Assembly: GCA_002335845.1 (NCBI GenBank)
Contig: DDCV01000033.1
Span: 1-18,362 of the forward strand
Reading direction: 5' to 3'
From: Rickettsiales bacterium UBA1997
GTDB taxonomy: Bacteria; Pseudomonadota; Alphaproteobacteria; Rickettsiales; UBA1997
DNA: 18,362 nt
This document shows positions 1 to 7,824 of the stretch, one piece after another; position 1 is the first letter of the stretch, and each line of letters opens with the position of its first letter. The notes beneath the pieces are model-generated. The model saw nothing but the letters and a program-made list of their open reading frames with translations. It had not been told where the DNA came from and did no database searches. A program made the translations under genes and the position numbers.

Positions 1-20
1 TTGGGTTTTGCGACAGCCCC
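1..20. mobile_element. Possible terminal inverted repeat of an insertion sequence (one end only)
   Basis: Read on the minus strand, the first 20 bases begin GGGGCTGTCGCAAAA. From memory this resembles the terminal inverted repeats common in IS5-group elements (IS1031/IS427 subgroups). The three bases just outside it, TAA at 21-23 within CTAAA, fit the TNA target duplication known for IS1031-type elements. The rest of the element would lie left of the window, so neither a transposase nor the partner repeat can be seen. The match is short and could be chance. Confidence 0.4.
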
Positions 21-158
21 TAAATATAAAAATTTTATGAAAAGCTCTAATGAAAAAGGGCATATATTATCCATATAACTTTGCAATATTTTTGTATTAA
101 AGTAAGATTTAAAAATAAATTGCTGTAGGTCGTTAAAAGGTGGGGGTGTTGTGATTTA

Positions 159-1532
159 TTATAAGGTAACAATCTCACCAATAAGGCTACTAGGGCGCGA
201 TTTTATTATCTTAACCTCTAGTATTTTACCAAAATAGCTTTCGGGCATTTTATCATCAGCAATTTCTGCGACAACTGATTGTAAAGCTGGAGATTTGCCT
301 AAAATTTGTCTTTGACCATTTTTGGCTGAATTTTTTGATTTTGGCGCCTCTTTTTCAAATAAAACTGGAATAATCTGTCCTTCAAATTTTTTATTAAACT
401 CAATTTGTTGCTTAGTAAGTAAAGATTGCAGTTTTGACAACCGTTCATTCTTTATTTTTTCGTCAATTTGATTTATATTATCACTTGCTGGCGTTCCAGG
501 GCGTGGGGAATATTTAAAAGAATAGCATTGAGTGAAGCCAATTTTTTCCACTAGATCCATAGTATCGGCAAAATCTTGATTACTCTCGCCGGGAAAACCA
601 ACTATAAAATCAGAAGATAGGCCAATTTCTGGGCAAGATTCACGCAGCTTTTTGATGATATTAAAATAATCTTGACGGGTATGTTTGCGATTCATGGCTT
701 TGAGAACATTATTTGAGCCAGATTGTATAGGGAGGTGCAAAAATGGCATTAACTTATCAATTTTACCATGAGCTTTTATCAAGTCATCCGACATATCTTT
801 GGGATGTGATGTTGTGTAGCGAATGCGTTTTACTTTATCAATCTTGGCAATTTGTGTAATCAAATCCGCCAATGAAGAATTTTTTCCATCACTATTTAAG
901 CCGTGATACGCATTAACATTTTGTCCAAGCAAATAAATCTCAACAGCCCCTTTTGCGGCTATTTTATTAACCTCATTCAGTATATCAAAAACTGGTCGCG
1001 AATATTCAGCGCCTCTTGTATAAGGCACTACGCAAAAGCTGCAAAATTTATCACAACCTTCTTGCACAGTTACAAAAGAGCTGGAAGAAACTCCTTTGTC
1101 ATTTGCTACTAAATTGTCAAATTTATTATCTGGCACAAAATCAAGATTGATTTGCCTTGATTTCTCTCTTTTAACTTTGCCAACCAAATCTGGCAAAGTT
1201 TGATAGCTTTCCGGCCCCACAATGATATCAACAATTTTTGCTCTTCTAAAAATTTCCTCACCCTCGGCTTGGGCCACACATCCAGCTACTGCTATAATCA
1301 TATTTTCGCCTTTGAGATTTTTTTCTTCTTTAAATGGTCGTAATCGACCAAGGTCAGAAAATAGTTTCTCGGAGGCTTTTTCGCGAATATGGCAAGTATT
1401 GATAATAACCATGTCGGCTCCTTGCGCTGTATCAATTACTTCATAACCAGTTGCAGTCATTAAATCTTGCATACGATCAGAATCATAAACATTCATCTGG
1501 CAGCCATAGGTTTTTATATATAGTTTTTGCAT
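159..1532 (-). CDS. miaB: tRNA-2-methylthio-N6-dimethylallyladenosine synthase MiaB
   Basis: Radical-SAM methylthiotransferase that adds the 2-methylthio group to i6A37 of tRNAs reading UNN codons; it acts in the cytosol after MiaA. The 457-residue length is normal. The N-terminal UPF0004 domain carries its three cluster cysteines (C11, C47 in NTCHIREKA, C85 in AGCVAQAEG). The radical-SAM CxxxCxxC motif is at C160, C164 and C167, followed by VPYTRG. The C-terminus (about 385-457) has the TRAM-domain position, ending in a typical ILEVKI...LIGEIV stretch. The ATG at 1532 gives the canonical MiaB N-terminus. It follows the methyltransferase gene by 16 bp on the same strand, so the two are probably co-transcribed. 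No clear Shine-Dalgarno sequence is visible. Confidence 0.96.
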   Translation of the reverse strand: MQKLYIKTYGCQMNVYDSDRMQDLMTATGYEVIDTAQGADMVIINTCHIREKASEKLFSDLGRLRPFKEEKNLKGENMIIAVAGCVAQAEGEEIFRRAKIVDIIVGPESYQTLPDLVGKVKREKSRQINLDFVPDNKFDNLVANDKGVSSSSFVTVQEGCDKFCSFCVVPYTRGAEYSRPVFDILNEVNKIAAKGAVEIYLLGQNVNAYHGLNSDGKNSSLADLITQIAKIDKVKRIRYTTSHPKDMSDDLIKAHGKIDKLMPFLHLPIQSGSNNVLKAMNRKHTRQDYFNIIKKLRESCPEIGLSSDFIVGFPGESNQDFADTMDLVEKIGFTQCYSFKYSPRPGTPASDNINQIDEKIKNERLSKLQSLLTKQQIEFNKKFEGQIIPVLFEKEAPKSKNSAKNGQRQILGKSPALQSVVAEIADDKMPESYFGKILEVKIIKSRPSSLIGEIVTL

Positions 1533-1548
1533 AGGATTTATTAAATAT

Positions 1549-2313
1549 TTATTTTTGACCGCTAATAATTATCACTTCAAATTGCGCTTGAATTTCACCA
1601 TTTTTATTTTTGTAAAGATTTTGATAATTCTCAATCAATCTTTGTAGAAGTTTTTTACTAAAAAATCTTTGCGATTTTTTGCGTAAAATATTGCCTAAAG
1701 CCATATTTTTTAAATCTTTTAGTAGCGAAAGCGGTTCTTTGTAGCTAATCATAATTTTTTCTAAACTTGAAACTGGATTTTTGAAGCCAGATTTTTGCAA
1801 TAACATAGCTGCTGTTTTAACATCTATTGTTGGAGGCAATCTCGGTGAAATGCCACCATAAATTTCATTTTCACTCAACTGTATAATATGGTTCAATTCG
1901 CGCAGATTCTCTTCACCAAAAAAAGATGCTATAAAAATACCATTTGGCTTTAAAACTTCCTTAATCTGCAATAAAAATTGTGGTATTTCGTTAATAAATT
2001 GCATGTTTAAATTGCTAAAAACCAAATCAAAACTATTAGCTTTGAATGGCAAAAACTCATCATCGCATATTAAATCTGTTTTTTTATTATAAAAAATACT
2101 AGTTTTAGTAATTTTTGATGTCGTAAGTTTATTACGCAAAACAGGTTCAATAACTCCTAATTCCAAAACATTATCAAGTTTCCTATCTCCCATCAGCTCA
2201 ATATTTTCAATCATCCTTGCGGCAATCTCATTATGAAAAAAACTATATCTGTTAAAATCATCTTGGGCTTTGATTTGATTTATTCGTAACTGCTCACGAT
2301 TAAATATTGTCAT
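1549..2313 (-). CDS. BioC/NDUFAF5-like SAM-dependent methyltransferase-fold protein
   Basis: A 254-residue class I methyltransferase-fold protein. The best family clue is the central block FDLVFSNLNMQFINEIPQ (95-112) followed by EVLKPNGIFIASFFG, typical of the alphaproteobacterial group related to BioC and mitochondrial NDUFAF5. Motif I is degenerate: VLELGV at 49-54 lacks the usual GxGxG continuation, which raises doubt about normal SAM binding, although mitochondrial relatives are also divergent here. NDUFAF5 modifies an arginine of a complex I subunit; assigning that role here is inference only. It starts divergently from comF, an arrangement I recall as common in alphaproteobacteria, and is followed 16 bp later by miaB. 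A role in biotin synthesis is less likely, since no bio genes are nearby. Confidence 0.75.
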   Translation of the reverse strand: MTIFNREQLRINQIKAQDDFNRYSFFHNEIAARMIENIELMGDRKLDNVLELGVIEPVLRNKLTTSKITKTSIFYNKKTDLICDDEFLPFKANSFDLVFSNLNMQFINEIPQFLLQIKEVLKPNGIFIASFFGEENLRELNHIIQLSENEIYGGISPRLPPTIDVKTAAMLLQKSGFKNPVSSLEKIMISYKEPLSLLKDLKNMALGNILRKKSQRFFSKKLLQRLIENYQNLYKNKNGEIQAQFEVIIISGQK

Positions 2314-2342
2314 TTTTTATAAAAACTATTTTAAAGATTAAC

Positions 2343-2372
2343 TTTGATATTAGTGTTATGTTAAATTATCTA
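2343..2372 (+). promoter_or_regulatory. Weak candidate promoter for comF
   Basis: TTTGAT at 2343-2348 and TATCTA at 2367-2372 are separated by 18 bp. They lie upstream of the comF start at 2390, in the 76-bp gap shared with the divergent methyltransferase gene. The match is imperfect and the region is AT-rich, so chance similarity is likely. Confidence 0.2.
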
Positions 2373-2389
2373 AGTTAGAATATCACGAT

Positions 2390-3112
2390 ATGCCATTGCC
2401 TAATATTTTAAACATCATCTTTCCTTCGCACTGTTTAAATTGCGAGAATATTATAAGTAAAAATAGCTTATTTTGTAATAAATGCTGGCCTCAGCTGAAA
2501 TTTATTAAGGATCCCAAATGCCCTATTTGCTCATTTCCGTTTGAAATTGATGTTCCTGACATGCAGCCATTTTGTGGTAAATGCGTTGCAAAAAAGCCCA
2601 GCTTTGATAAATCAATTATCATTTATCACTATAATTACATGATCAAAAAAATAATTTCTGATCTTAAATATCGTGATAATAGTTTTTTGGTTAAAAAAAT
2701 TTCTCAAATGCTACTACCTTCATTAAAGGAAGAAATAACCCAAAATGATATTTTGGCCTCAATTCCACTTCATCCAAATAAGCTAAAAAAACGCAAATTT
2801 AATCAAACCCATCAAATTTGCCAAGAATTAATCAAAAAACTACCTCAAAAACCTATCTTTTATCATGATTTAATTTTTAGAGTAAATGACACTAAGCCGC
2901 AAATTCAGTTAAGAGGTTTGGAGCGTCAAAAAAACCTTAAAAAAGCTTTTATGGTTAATAAAAAATACCAAGATATTATAGGCAATAAAAGAGTTTTCTT
3001 GCTTGATGATGTTATAACTACTGGAGCCACAATGGAAAATTGCGCTAAAGCTATAAAAAAGAAAAAACCATCTCAGATATGTGTAATTAGCCTAGCGAAA
3101 ACAGTTTTTTGA
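2390..3112 (+). CDS. comF: ComF family phosphoribosyltransferase-like protein
   Basis: A 240-residue ComF protein. In competent bacteria ComF is needed for handling incoming single-stranded DNA in the cytosol; in most bacteria its exact activity is not settled. The N-terminus has cysteine pairs expected for zinc binding: C15/C18, C29/C32, C44/C47 and C62/C65. The C-terminal phosphoribosyltransferase domain keeps the PRPP loop VFLLDDVITTGAT with D206-D207. An earlier conserved block, SIPLHPNKLKKRKFNQ, is also typical of the family. The ATG at 2390 puts the first Cys pair at the usual place. It is divergent from the methyltransferase gene and convergent with the amidase gene. The presence of pilin genes and a prepilin peptidase later in the window makes a DNA-uptake role thinkable but unproven. 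Confidence 0.93.
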   Translation: MPLPNILNIIFPSHCLNCENIISKNSLFCNKCWPQLKFIKDPKCPICSFPFEIDVPDMQPFCGKCVAKKPSFDKSIIIYHYNYMIKKIISDLKYRDNSFLVKKISQMLLPSLKEEITQNDILASIPLHPNKLKKRKFNQTHQICQELIKKLPQKPIFYHDLIFRVNDTKPQIQLRGLERQKNLKKAFMVNKKYQDIIGNKRVFLLDDVITTGATMENCAKAIKKKKPSQICVISLAKTVF

Positions 3113-3148
3113 AGATGAAATCAGAGGCGCGTTGACGCTATTTTGCAA

Positions 3149-3167
3149 TGTTTAAATTGTTTAAACA
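3149..3167. terminator. Inverted repeat between convergent comF and amidase genes
   Basis: Eight-base arms TGTTTAAA and TTTAAACA flank a 3-base loop TTG, overlapping the amidase stop codon. The stem is all but GC-free, so it would be a weak hairpin. A second small hairpin (GCG-TTGA-CGC, 3130-3139) followed by TATTTTG lies just upstream. Position between converging genes suggests termination, but neither is a strong intrinsic terminator. Confidence 0.3.
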
Positions 3168-3937
3168 GAAATTTGCTTTATGATTTCTCTTAATAATAGC
3201 TCGGAACTTAAATACCAATAATCAGAATTTTCTTGAAATTTTCCAGGATTGAATCTTTGGTTAAAAACTCGGGCTAAGAATCTCATCTCCTCATCAAAAT
3301 TTTCGTCGAAATTATTAACTAAATAGCCAAATCTATGAAGATTTTTCTTAGCTTTGGCTATAGCTGGATGAGAATTATTAATTTTAAATAAAGCTCTATC
3401 ATTTTCCAGCTCAATCTTCGCAAAGATGCCGATACCGTTTTTAGCTAAAAATTGCCATTTGAATAAATGCGACGGATCATCTTTTCTACCTAATAATTTT
3501 GAATCTTTAAAAAATGCTATATCACTATGACCAACAATATTTGGTGGCTCTATATTGTATTTTTCAACCAAATTACGGCATAAAAATAGGCCGCTATTAA
3601 TTTGATTATTACTAAACCCTACTTCATAAGGATCATTGCTCAAAAATTCTATACCAATAGAAGAATTGTTAATACTTTCAACTCCACGCCAAAAGCTACA
3701 GCCAGCATGAAATGCTATATTTTCTTCTTCCACTAATAAAAAAACCTGCCCTAAGGGATCAATAAGATAATGCGGACTAACGCCATGCTCTTTATATAAA
3801 GAAATAGCTTGTGGCACAGATGATGATTTTGTGTGATGAAAAACTATAAAATTAATATCACGATTTTTTACTTCATCGTCAAAATATTTTTCTTCGCCAC
3901 CAAACTTTTCTAACAATCTACTTCTATTTATCTGCAA
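3161..3937 (-). CDS. N-acetylmuramoyl-L-alanine amidase, AmpD/AmiD type (Amidase_2 plus peptidoglycan-binding-like domain)
   Basis: Zinc amidase that cleaves the bond between N-acetylmuramic acid and L-Ala in peptidoglycan or its fragments. The Amidase_2 domain (about 25-165) keeps the AmpD ligand set: H34 (VFHH), H137 (GHSDIA) and D154 (RKDDPSHLF), plus E97 in SIGIEF and K152 as the catalytic pair. The remainder (about 185-258) looks like the peptidoglycan-binding domain of AmiD, with HRFGYLV and FNQRFNPG. At 258 residues it is longer than AmpD (about 187) and close to AmiD, but unlike E. coli AmiD it shows no signal peptide or lipobox, so a cytosolic recycling role or an unusual export route is possible. 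The start is TTG: AAGGAGG lies 8 bases upstream, and the nearby ATG at 3960 is out of frame. Confidence 0.9.
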   Translation of the reverse strand: MQINRSRLLEKFGGEEKYFDDEVKNRDINFIVFHHTKSSSVPQAISLYKEHGVSPHYLIDPLGQVFLLVEEENIAFHAGCSFWRGVESINNSSIGIEFLSNDPYEVGFSNNQINSGLFLCRNLVEKYNIEPPNIVGHSDIAFFKDSKLLGRKDDPSHLFKWQFLAKNGIGIFAKIELENDRALFKINNSHPAIAKAKKNLHRFGYLVNNFDENFDEEMRFLARVFNQRFNPGKFQENSDYWYLSSELLLREIIKQISV

Positions 3938-3946
3938 ATTACAAAA

Positions 3947-3953
3947 CCTCCTT
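3947..3953 (-). promoter_or_regulatory. Strong ribosome binding site fixing the TTG start of the amidase gene
   Basis: On the minus strand AAGGAGG is followed, after 8 bases, by the TTG at 3937-3935. It is the only strong Shine-Dalgarno sequence seen in front of a recognised gene in the window and decides the start. Confidence 0.8.
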
Positions 3954-4021
3954 TTGACATTAATTTTTTTTGAAATAGCTTTTTAAATGCAAAAACTCTT
4001 GTTTAAAAAAATAACAATATC

Positions 4022-6298
4022 ATGAAAAATAAAAAAGATATCATAAATTCACAAAAAAATTCCAAGGAAATTGAGGCTCTGCAATTTCATAACCAAGGTC
4101 AGCCTGGAAAGGTTGCTATGCACTCCACAAAGCCTCTTAACACTCAGCGCGAATTGGCCTTGGCTTATTCTCCCGGAGTAGCGTTTCCTTGTTTGGAAAT
4201 TGCTAAAAATCCAGATTCTGTATTTGATTATACTGCAAAAGGAAATTATGTCGCCGTTATCTCAAACGGCTCTGCCGTTCTTGGCTTGGGAAATCTTGGC
4301 GCCCTGGCCTCAAAACCAGTTATGGAGGGAAAGTCAGTCCTTTTTAAGAGGTTTGCCGATATAGATTCTGTTGATATAGAAGTTTCAACTCAAGATCCGG
4401 AAGAATTCATTAATGCCGTTAAATATCTAGGTCCAACTTGGGGCGGAATAAATCTTGAAGACATCAAGGCGCCAGAATGCTTTATTATAGAAAAAAAGTT
4501 GCGAGGAGTGATGGATGTTCCAGTTTTTCATGATGATCAACATGGAACTGCTATTATTTCCGCCGCTGGCATAATTAACGCTTTATACATAGCTAACAAA
4601 AAAATAGAAGATGTGAAGGTTGTGGTTAATGGCGCTGGAGCTGCTGGAATCGCGTGCTTGGAGCTTTTAAAGGGTATGGGTTTGCCGCATAATAGCGCAT
4701 TACTATGTGATACTCGTGGCGTTATTTATAAAGGCAGAAAAGACGGCATGAATGAGTGGAAAGAAATTCACGCTGCCGAAACTTCCGACAGAACATTGGA
4801 AGATGCCATGAAGAATTGTGATATTTTTCTAGGCCTTTCAGCCAAAGGAGCTGTTTCCAAAGAAATGGTAAAGTCTATGGCAAAGAACCCAGTGATTTTT
4901 GCTATGGCCAATCCAGATCCAGAAATTTTGCCCGAAGAGGTTAAGGAAGTTAGAGATGATGCTATTATTGCAACTGGTAGAAGTGATTATGAGAACCAAG
5001 TCAACAATGTTATGGGTTTTCCTTATATTTTCCGTGGCGCTTTAGATGTTCACGCTTCAACCATCAATGAAGAAATGAAAATTGCCGCAGCCAAAGCCTT
5101 GGCTGAATTAGCTCGCGAACATGTGCCACAAGAAGTTATAAAAGCCTATGGTGGTAAGGAAATGAAGTTTGGTGCTAATTACATAATTCCAACACCATTT
5201 GACTCAAGATTACTATCAACAATTCCCGTTGCTGTTGCTAAAGCTGCTGTTGAAAGCGGTGTTGCAAAAAGGCCAATTTCAGATTGGGATGCCTATAAGG
5301 TAAGTTTGCAAGCTCGTCTTGACCCAACGGTCAATAGTATGAATATGATCTTTGAAGAGTTGCAAAGATCGCCAAAAAAAGTTATTTTTGCTGAAGGTGA
5401 GCAGCCAGAAATTATCCGCGTTGCTGCAATGTGGCGTGATAATGGCTATGGCACTCCAGTTTTAGTTGGTCGTAAAGATAGAATTTTAGCTAATATGACA
5501 AATGCCAATATTAGTGAAGATGGCATTGAAATATACAATGCCGCTATTTCCGAGGAAAATAATAAATTTACCGATTATCTTTATAATAAATTGCAAAGAG
5601 AAGGTATTTTATACTCTGATTGCTCGCGAATGGTTAAGACTGATCGCAATATATTCAGCGCTTCAATGCTTGCTTGTGGTGATGGTGATGCCTTAGTTAC
5701 TGGCTTAACTAGAGGATATCGTCAAGCTTTTACTGATATTTGGAAAGTAATTAAAAATGAAAAAAATCAAATAGCTCTTGGTATTTCTATGGTGATTTCT
5801 AAAGGAAAAACCATTTTTATCTCAGATACCGCCTGTTCCGAATTATCTTCATCAGAGCATTTAGCTAAAATTGCCATCCAAACTGCAAAAAAAGTCAGCG
5901 ATATGGGTTATGATCCAAGAGTGGCATTTTTATCATTTTCTAATTTCGGTTCAGCCTTAAAAACCGAATCGGAACGCATTAAAAAAGCCGTAGCAATTCT
6001 TGATGAGCAAAAAGTTAGCTTTGAATATGACGGCGAAATGACAGCTGATGTTGCTCTTGATATTGATAAGATGTCTAAATATCCATTTTGTCGCCTAACT
6101 GCTCCGGCAAACATCTTGATTTGTCCAGGACTGCACTCGGCCAGTATAGCCACTAAACTTCTTGAGCAAGTTGGAGAATGTACAGTTATTGGGCCAATAT
6201 TAAATGGACTTGAAAAATCTGTGCAAATTGTTACAATGAGATCATCAATTAATGAAATTTTAAACATGGCTGCAATTGCTGCCGTTGATACAAAATAA
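4022..6298 (+). CDS. maeB: NADP-type malic enzyme fused to a phosphotransacetylase-like domain (MaeB)
   Basis: Decarboxylates malate to pyruvate with reduction of NAD(P), linking C4 acids to pyruvate. The 758-residue length matches the hybrid MaeB class. The malic enzyme part (about 15-430) shows YSPGVA at 49-54, GLGNLG at 88-93, the metal-binding region E146-D147, FHDDQHGTA at 169-177, the Rossmann motif GAGAAG at 204-209, and FAMANPDPE. The C-terminal part (about 435-755) is PTA_PTB-like: EGEQPEIIRVAAMW, SDTACSE and GPILNGLEKSVQIV. In characterised hybrids this domain lacks transacetylase activity and acts as an acetyl-CoA-responsive regulator; I assume the same here. It opens a plus-strand run with the 137-residue gene and mraY (14-bp gaps). 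With mdh in the same window, malate can be routed to either pyruvate or oxaloacetate. No Shine-Dalgarno sequence precedes the ATG. Confidence 0.96.
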   Translation: MKNKKDIINSQKNSKEIEALQFHNQGQPGKVAMHSTKPLNTQRELALAYSPGVAFPCLEIAKNPDSVFDYTAKGNYVAVISNGSAVLGLGNLGALASKPVMEGKSVLFKRFADIDSVDIEVSTQDPEEFINAVKYLGPTWGGINLEDIKAPECFIIEKKLRGVMDVPVFHDDQHGTAIISAAGIINALYIANKKIEDVKVVVNGAGAAGIACLELLKGMGLPHNSALLCDTRGVIYKGRKDGMNEWKEIHAAETSDRTLEDAMKNCDIFLGLSAKGAVSKEMVKSMAKNPVIFAMANPDPEILPEEVKEVRDDAIIATGRSDYENQVNNVMGFPYIFRGALDVHASTINEEMKIAAAKALAELAREHVPQEVIKAYGGKEMKFGANYIIPTPFDSRLLSTIPVAVAKAAVESGVAKRPISDWDAYKVSLQARLDPTVNSMNMIFEELQRSPKKVIFAEGEQPEIIRVAAMWRDNGYGTPVLVGRKDRILANMTNANISEDGIEIYNAAISEENNKFTDYLYNKLQREGILYSDCSRMVKTDRNIFSASMLACGDGDALVTGLTRGYRQAFTDIWKVIKNEKNQIALGISMVISKGKTIFISDTACSELSSSEHLAKIAIQTAKKVSDMGYDPRVAFLSFSNFGSALKTESERIKKAVAILDEQKVSFEYDGEMTADVALDIDKMSKYPFCRLTAPANILICPGLHSASIATKLLEQVGECTVIGPILNGLEKSVQIVTMRSSINEILNMAAIAAVDTK

Positions 6299-6312
6299 AA
6301 TTTGTAATAAAT

Positions 6313-6726
6313 ATGACAGAAGATTCAGGGATAAATAGCTCTATGCTAGCTTCTATGGATTCTCATGATTCAAATCCAGGAGCATCAAATGCAATGCCTG
6401 GAAATAGTGGTCTAGCATCTGGTATATTTGGTGCTGAAAAAAGCTTTACTGATGATTTTTTTAAAGGAGTATTGGCTGCAAATATAATTTCAGATTCAGG
6501 GATGGATGGAATCATTCCATCTAGTAAGGCCTTCGAAAGTAATCCAATGGAAGATGCGTTCAGTGTTGTTCTGAGTCCAGGAAAAGTAGCTAGTGGCAAT
6601 GAACTTAATAATCAAAATCCAGTAGGGAAAGGCTTTAGTTTAGAGCATGTTAACCCAGGATCACAAATGAATACTCCTACTTCAGCTGGTTTAAAGCCTA
6701 GTGAAAGTACAAGATCTGCCGGTTAG
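6313..6726 (+). CDS. Hypothetical Ser/Gly/Asn-rich protein, probably disordered
   Basis: I do not recognise this 137-residue protein. By my count it has about 24 Ser, 16 Gly and 12 Asn, and no Cys, Trp or Tyr. It has no signal peptide or membrane segment. A more ordered-looking middle (about 43-95, starting KSFTDDFFKGVLAANII) is flanked by low-complexity tails rich in NPG, SG and PS. Support for it being real: the frame fills the space between maeB and mraY exactly, with 14-bp gaps on both sides and the same strand, and it starts with ATG. Against: no homologue is known to me, there is no ribosome binding site, and a 78-codon antisense frame overlaps it. A secreted substrate or effector is one possibility given the composition, but nothing in the sequence proves that. 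Confidence 0.6.
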   Translation: MTEDSGINSSMLASMDSHDSNPGASNAMPGNSGLASGIFGAEKSFTDDFFKGVLAANIISDSGMDGIIPSSKAFESNPMEDAFSVVLSPGKVASGNELNNQNPVGKGFSLEHVNPGSQMNTPTSAGLKPSESTRSAG

Positions 6727-6740
6727 TAAATAAAATAGAA

Positions 6741-7796
6741 ATGTTTAGCGATATCATATTATTCAATAATTTTGGGATTCATATTTTTTGTGCTTTATCT
6801 GCCTCATTTATATTTTCATTTATCTTTACTAAAAAATACATCAAGTTTTTTGCCAATAATGATTCCTTAATACAACCAATTCGTAATTCTGGCCCTAAAT
6901 CTCATCAAAAAAAAATAGGCACCCCAACCATGGGTGGTATTTTTATCATCTTAGCTACACTCTTCTCAACAGCTCTTTTTGCTGATTTTACAAATTATTA
7001 TATCAAAATTTTATCATTGGTTTTTGTTGCTTTTGCTATAATTGGTCTTGTTGATGATTTGATCAAAATAATATATAAAAACCCACAAGGGCTGCGTGGC
7101 AGCATTAAGATTATTTTACAGTTTGCTATAATTGGCTTGGCTTTCTTAGCTTTGAAAGAAATAAATCCTATTCATGGCTATAATGCCATATTTTTTGCTA
7201 TTGGTGATGGCTATTTTTTAGAAATTGCGAGTTGGCTTTTTATTTTATTTATCAGCTTTGTTGTTATTGGCTCGGCAAATGGCACTAACTTAACTGATGG
7301 TCTTGACGGTCTTGTTTCCATACCGGCAATTTTAAGCCTAATTTCTTTAATAATTTTAACTTATATTGCTTCAAATCATTCCTTAGCTAATGTAATTAGG
7401 GTTCCTTTTATTCAAGATTCGCAAGAAATTATAATTTTTTGCACCTCTTTAATCGGTGCAATTATTGGGTTTTTAGTATTTAATCTTAGGCCAGCAAAGA
7501 TTTTTATGGGAGATGTTGGTAGCTTAGCTATAGGAGCTGTTTTGGGGCTGATTGCCGTTATATTAAAGCAGGAATTTATTTTCTTTTTTATTGCCTTGCT
7601 GTTTGTTGTTGAATCTTTATCGGTAATATTACAAGTAGCATCATATAAGATACAAAAAAAACGTATTTTTCTTATGGCGCCAATTCATCATCATTTTGAA
7701 AAAAAGGGCTGGGCAGAGGAAAAAGTTGTTAAGTACTTCTGGCTACTTTCTTTGATTTTTATGATTATCGGGTTGTCAATTTACTTTTTTGCATAG
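6741..7796 (+). CDS. mraY: Phospho-N-acetylmuramoyl-pentapeptide transferase MraY
   Basis: Integral membrane enzyme that transfers phospho-MurNAc-pentapeptide from UDP to undecaprenyl phosphate, forming lipid I on the inner face of the membrane. The 351-residue protein has about ten hydrophobic segments and the family signatures: KIGTPTMGG at 58-66, the Asp pair D105-D106 in GLVDDLIKI, NGTNLTDGLDG at 180-190, MGDVGS at 256-261 and the HHH triad at 316-318 in MAPIHHHFEKKGW. It lies 14 bp after the 137-residue gene and ends 23 bp before the convergent ftsI stop. Normally mraY sits in the dcw cluster among murF, murD and ftsW; here none of these adjoin it, so the cluster is broken up. Confidence 0.97.
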   Translation: MFSDIILFNNFGIHIFCALSASFIFSFIFTKKYIKFFANNDSLIQPIRNSGPKSHQKKIGTPTMGGIFIILATLFSTALFADFTNYYIKILSLVFVAFAIIGLVDDLIKIIYKNPQGLRGSIKIILQFAIIGLAFLALKEINPIHGYNAIFFAIGDGYFLEIASWLFILFISFVVIGSANGTNLTDGLDGLVSIPAILSLISLIILTYIASNHSLANVIRVPFIQDSQEIIIFCTSLIGAIIGFLVFNLRPAKIFMGDVGSLAIGAVLGLIAVILKQEFIFFFIALLFVVESLSVILQVASYKIQKKRIFLMAPIHHHFEKKGWAEEKVVKYFWLLSLIFMIIGLSIYFFA

Positions 7797-7805
7797 ATCG
7801 CTAAA

Positions 7806-7824
7806 GATGATGCTTGGTATCATC
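7806..7824. terminator. Small hairpin between convergent mraY and ftsI
   Basis: GATGAT (7806-7811) and ATCATC (7819-7824) form a 6-bp stem with a 7-base loop, covering the ftsI stop codon in the 23-bp gap between the two genes. No run of T follows on either strand, so it is at best a weak bidirectional stop signal. Confidence 0.25.

Noticed and set aside
24..158. Possible short gene between the insertion-sequence-like end and miaB
   Set aside because: The only frame with an ATG (near 37) has 13 codons and no ribosome binding site; no terminator or promoter could be supported either.
5908..6267. Minus-strand 119-codon frame inside maeB
   Set aside because: It lies entirely within the well-supported phosphotransacetylase-like domain of MaeB and resembles no family.
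6363..6599. Minus-strand 78-codon frame opposite the 137-residue gene
   Set aside because: Shorter, in the opposite orientation to both neighbours, and without start signals; the plus-strand frame fills the gap much better.
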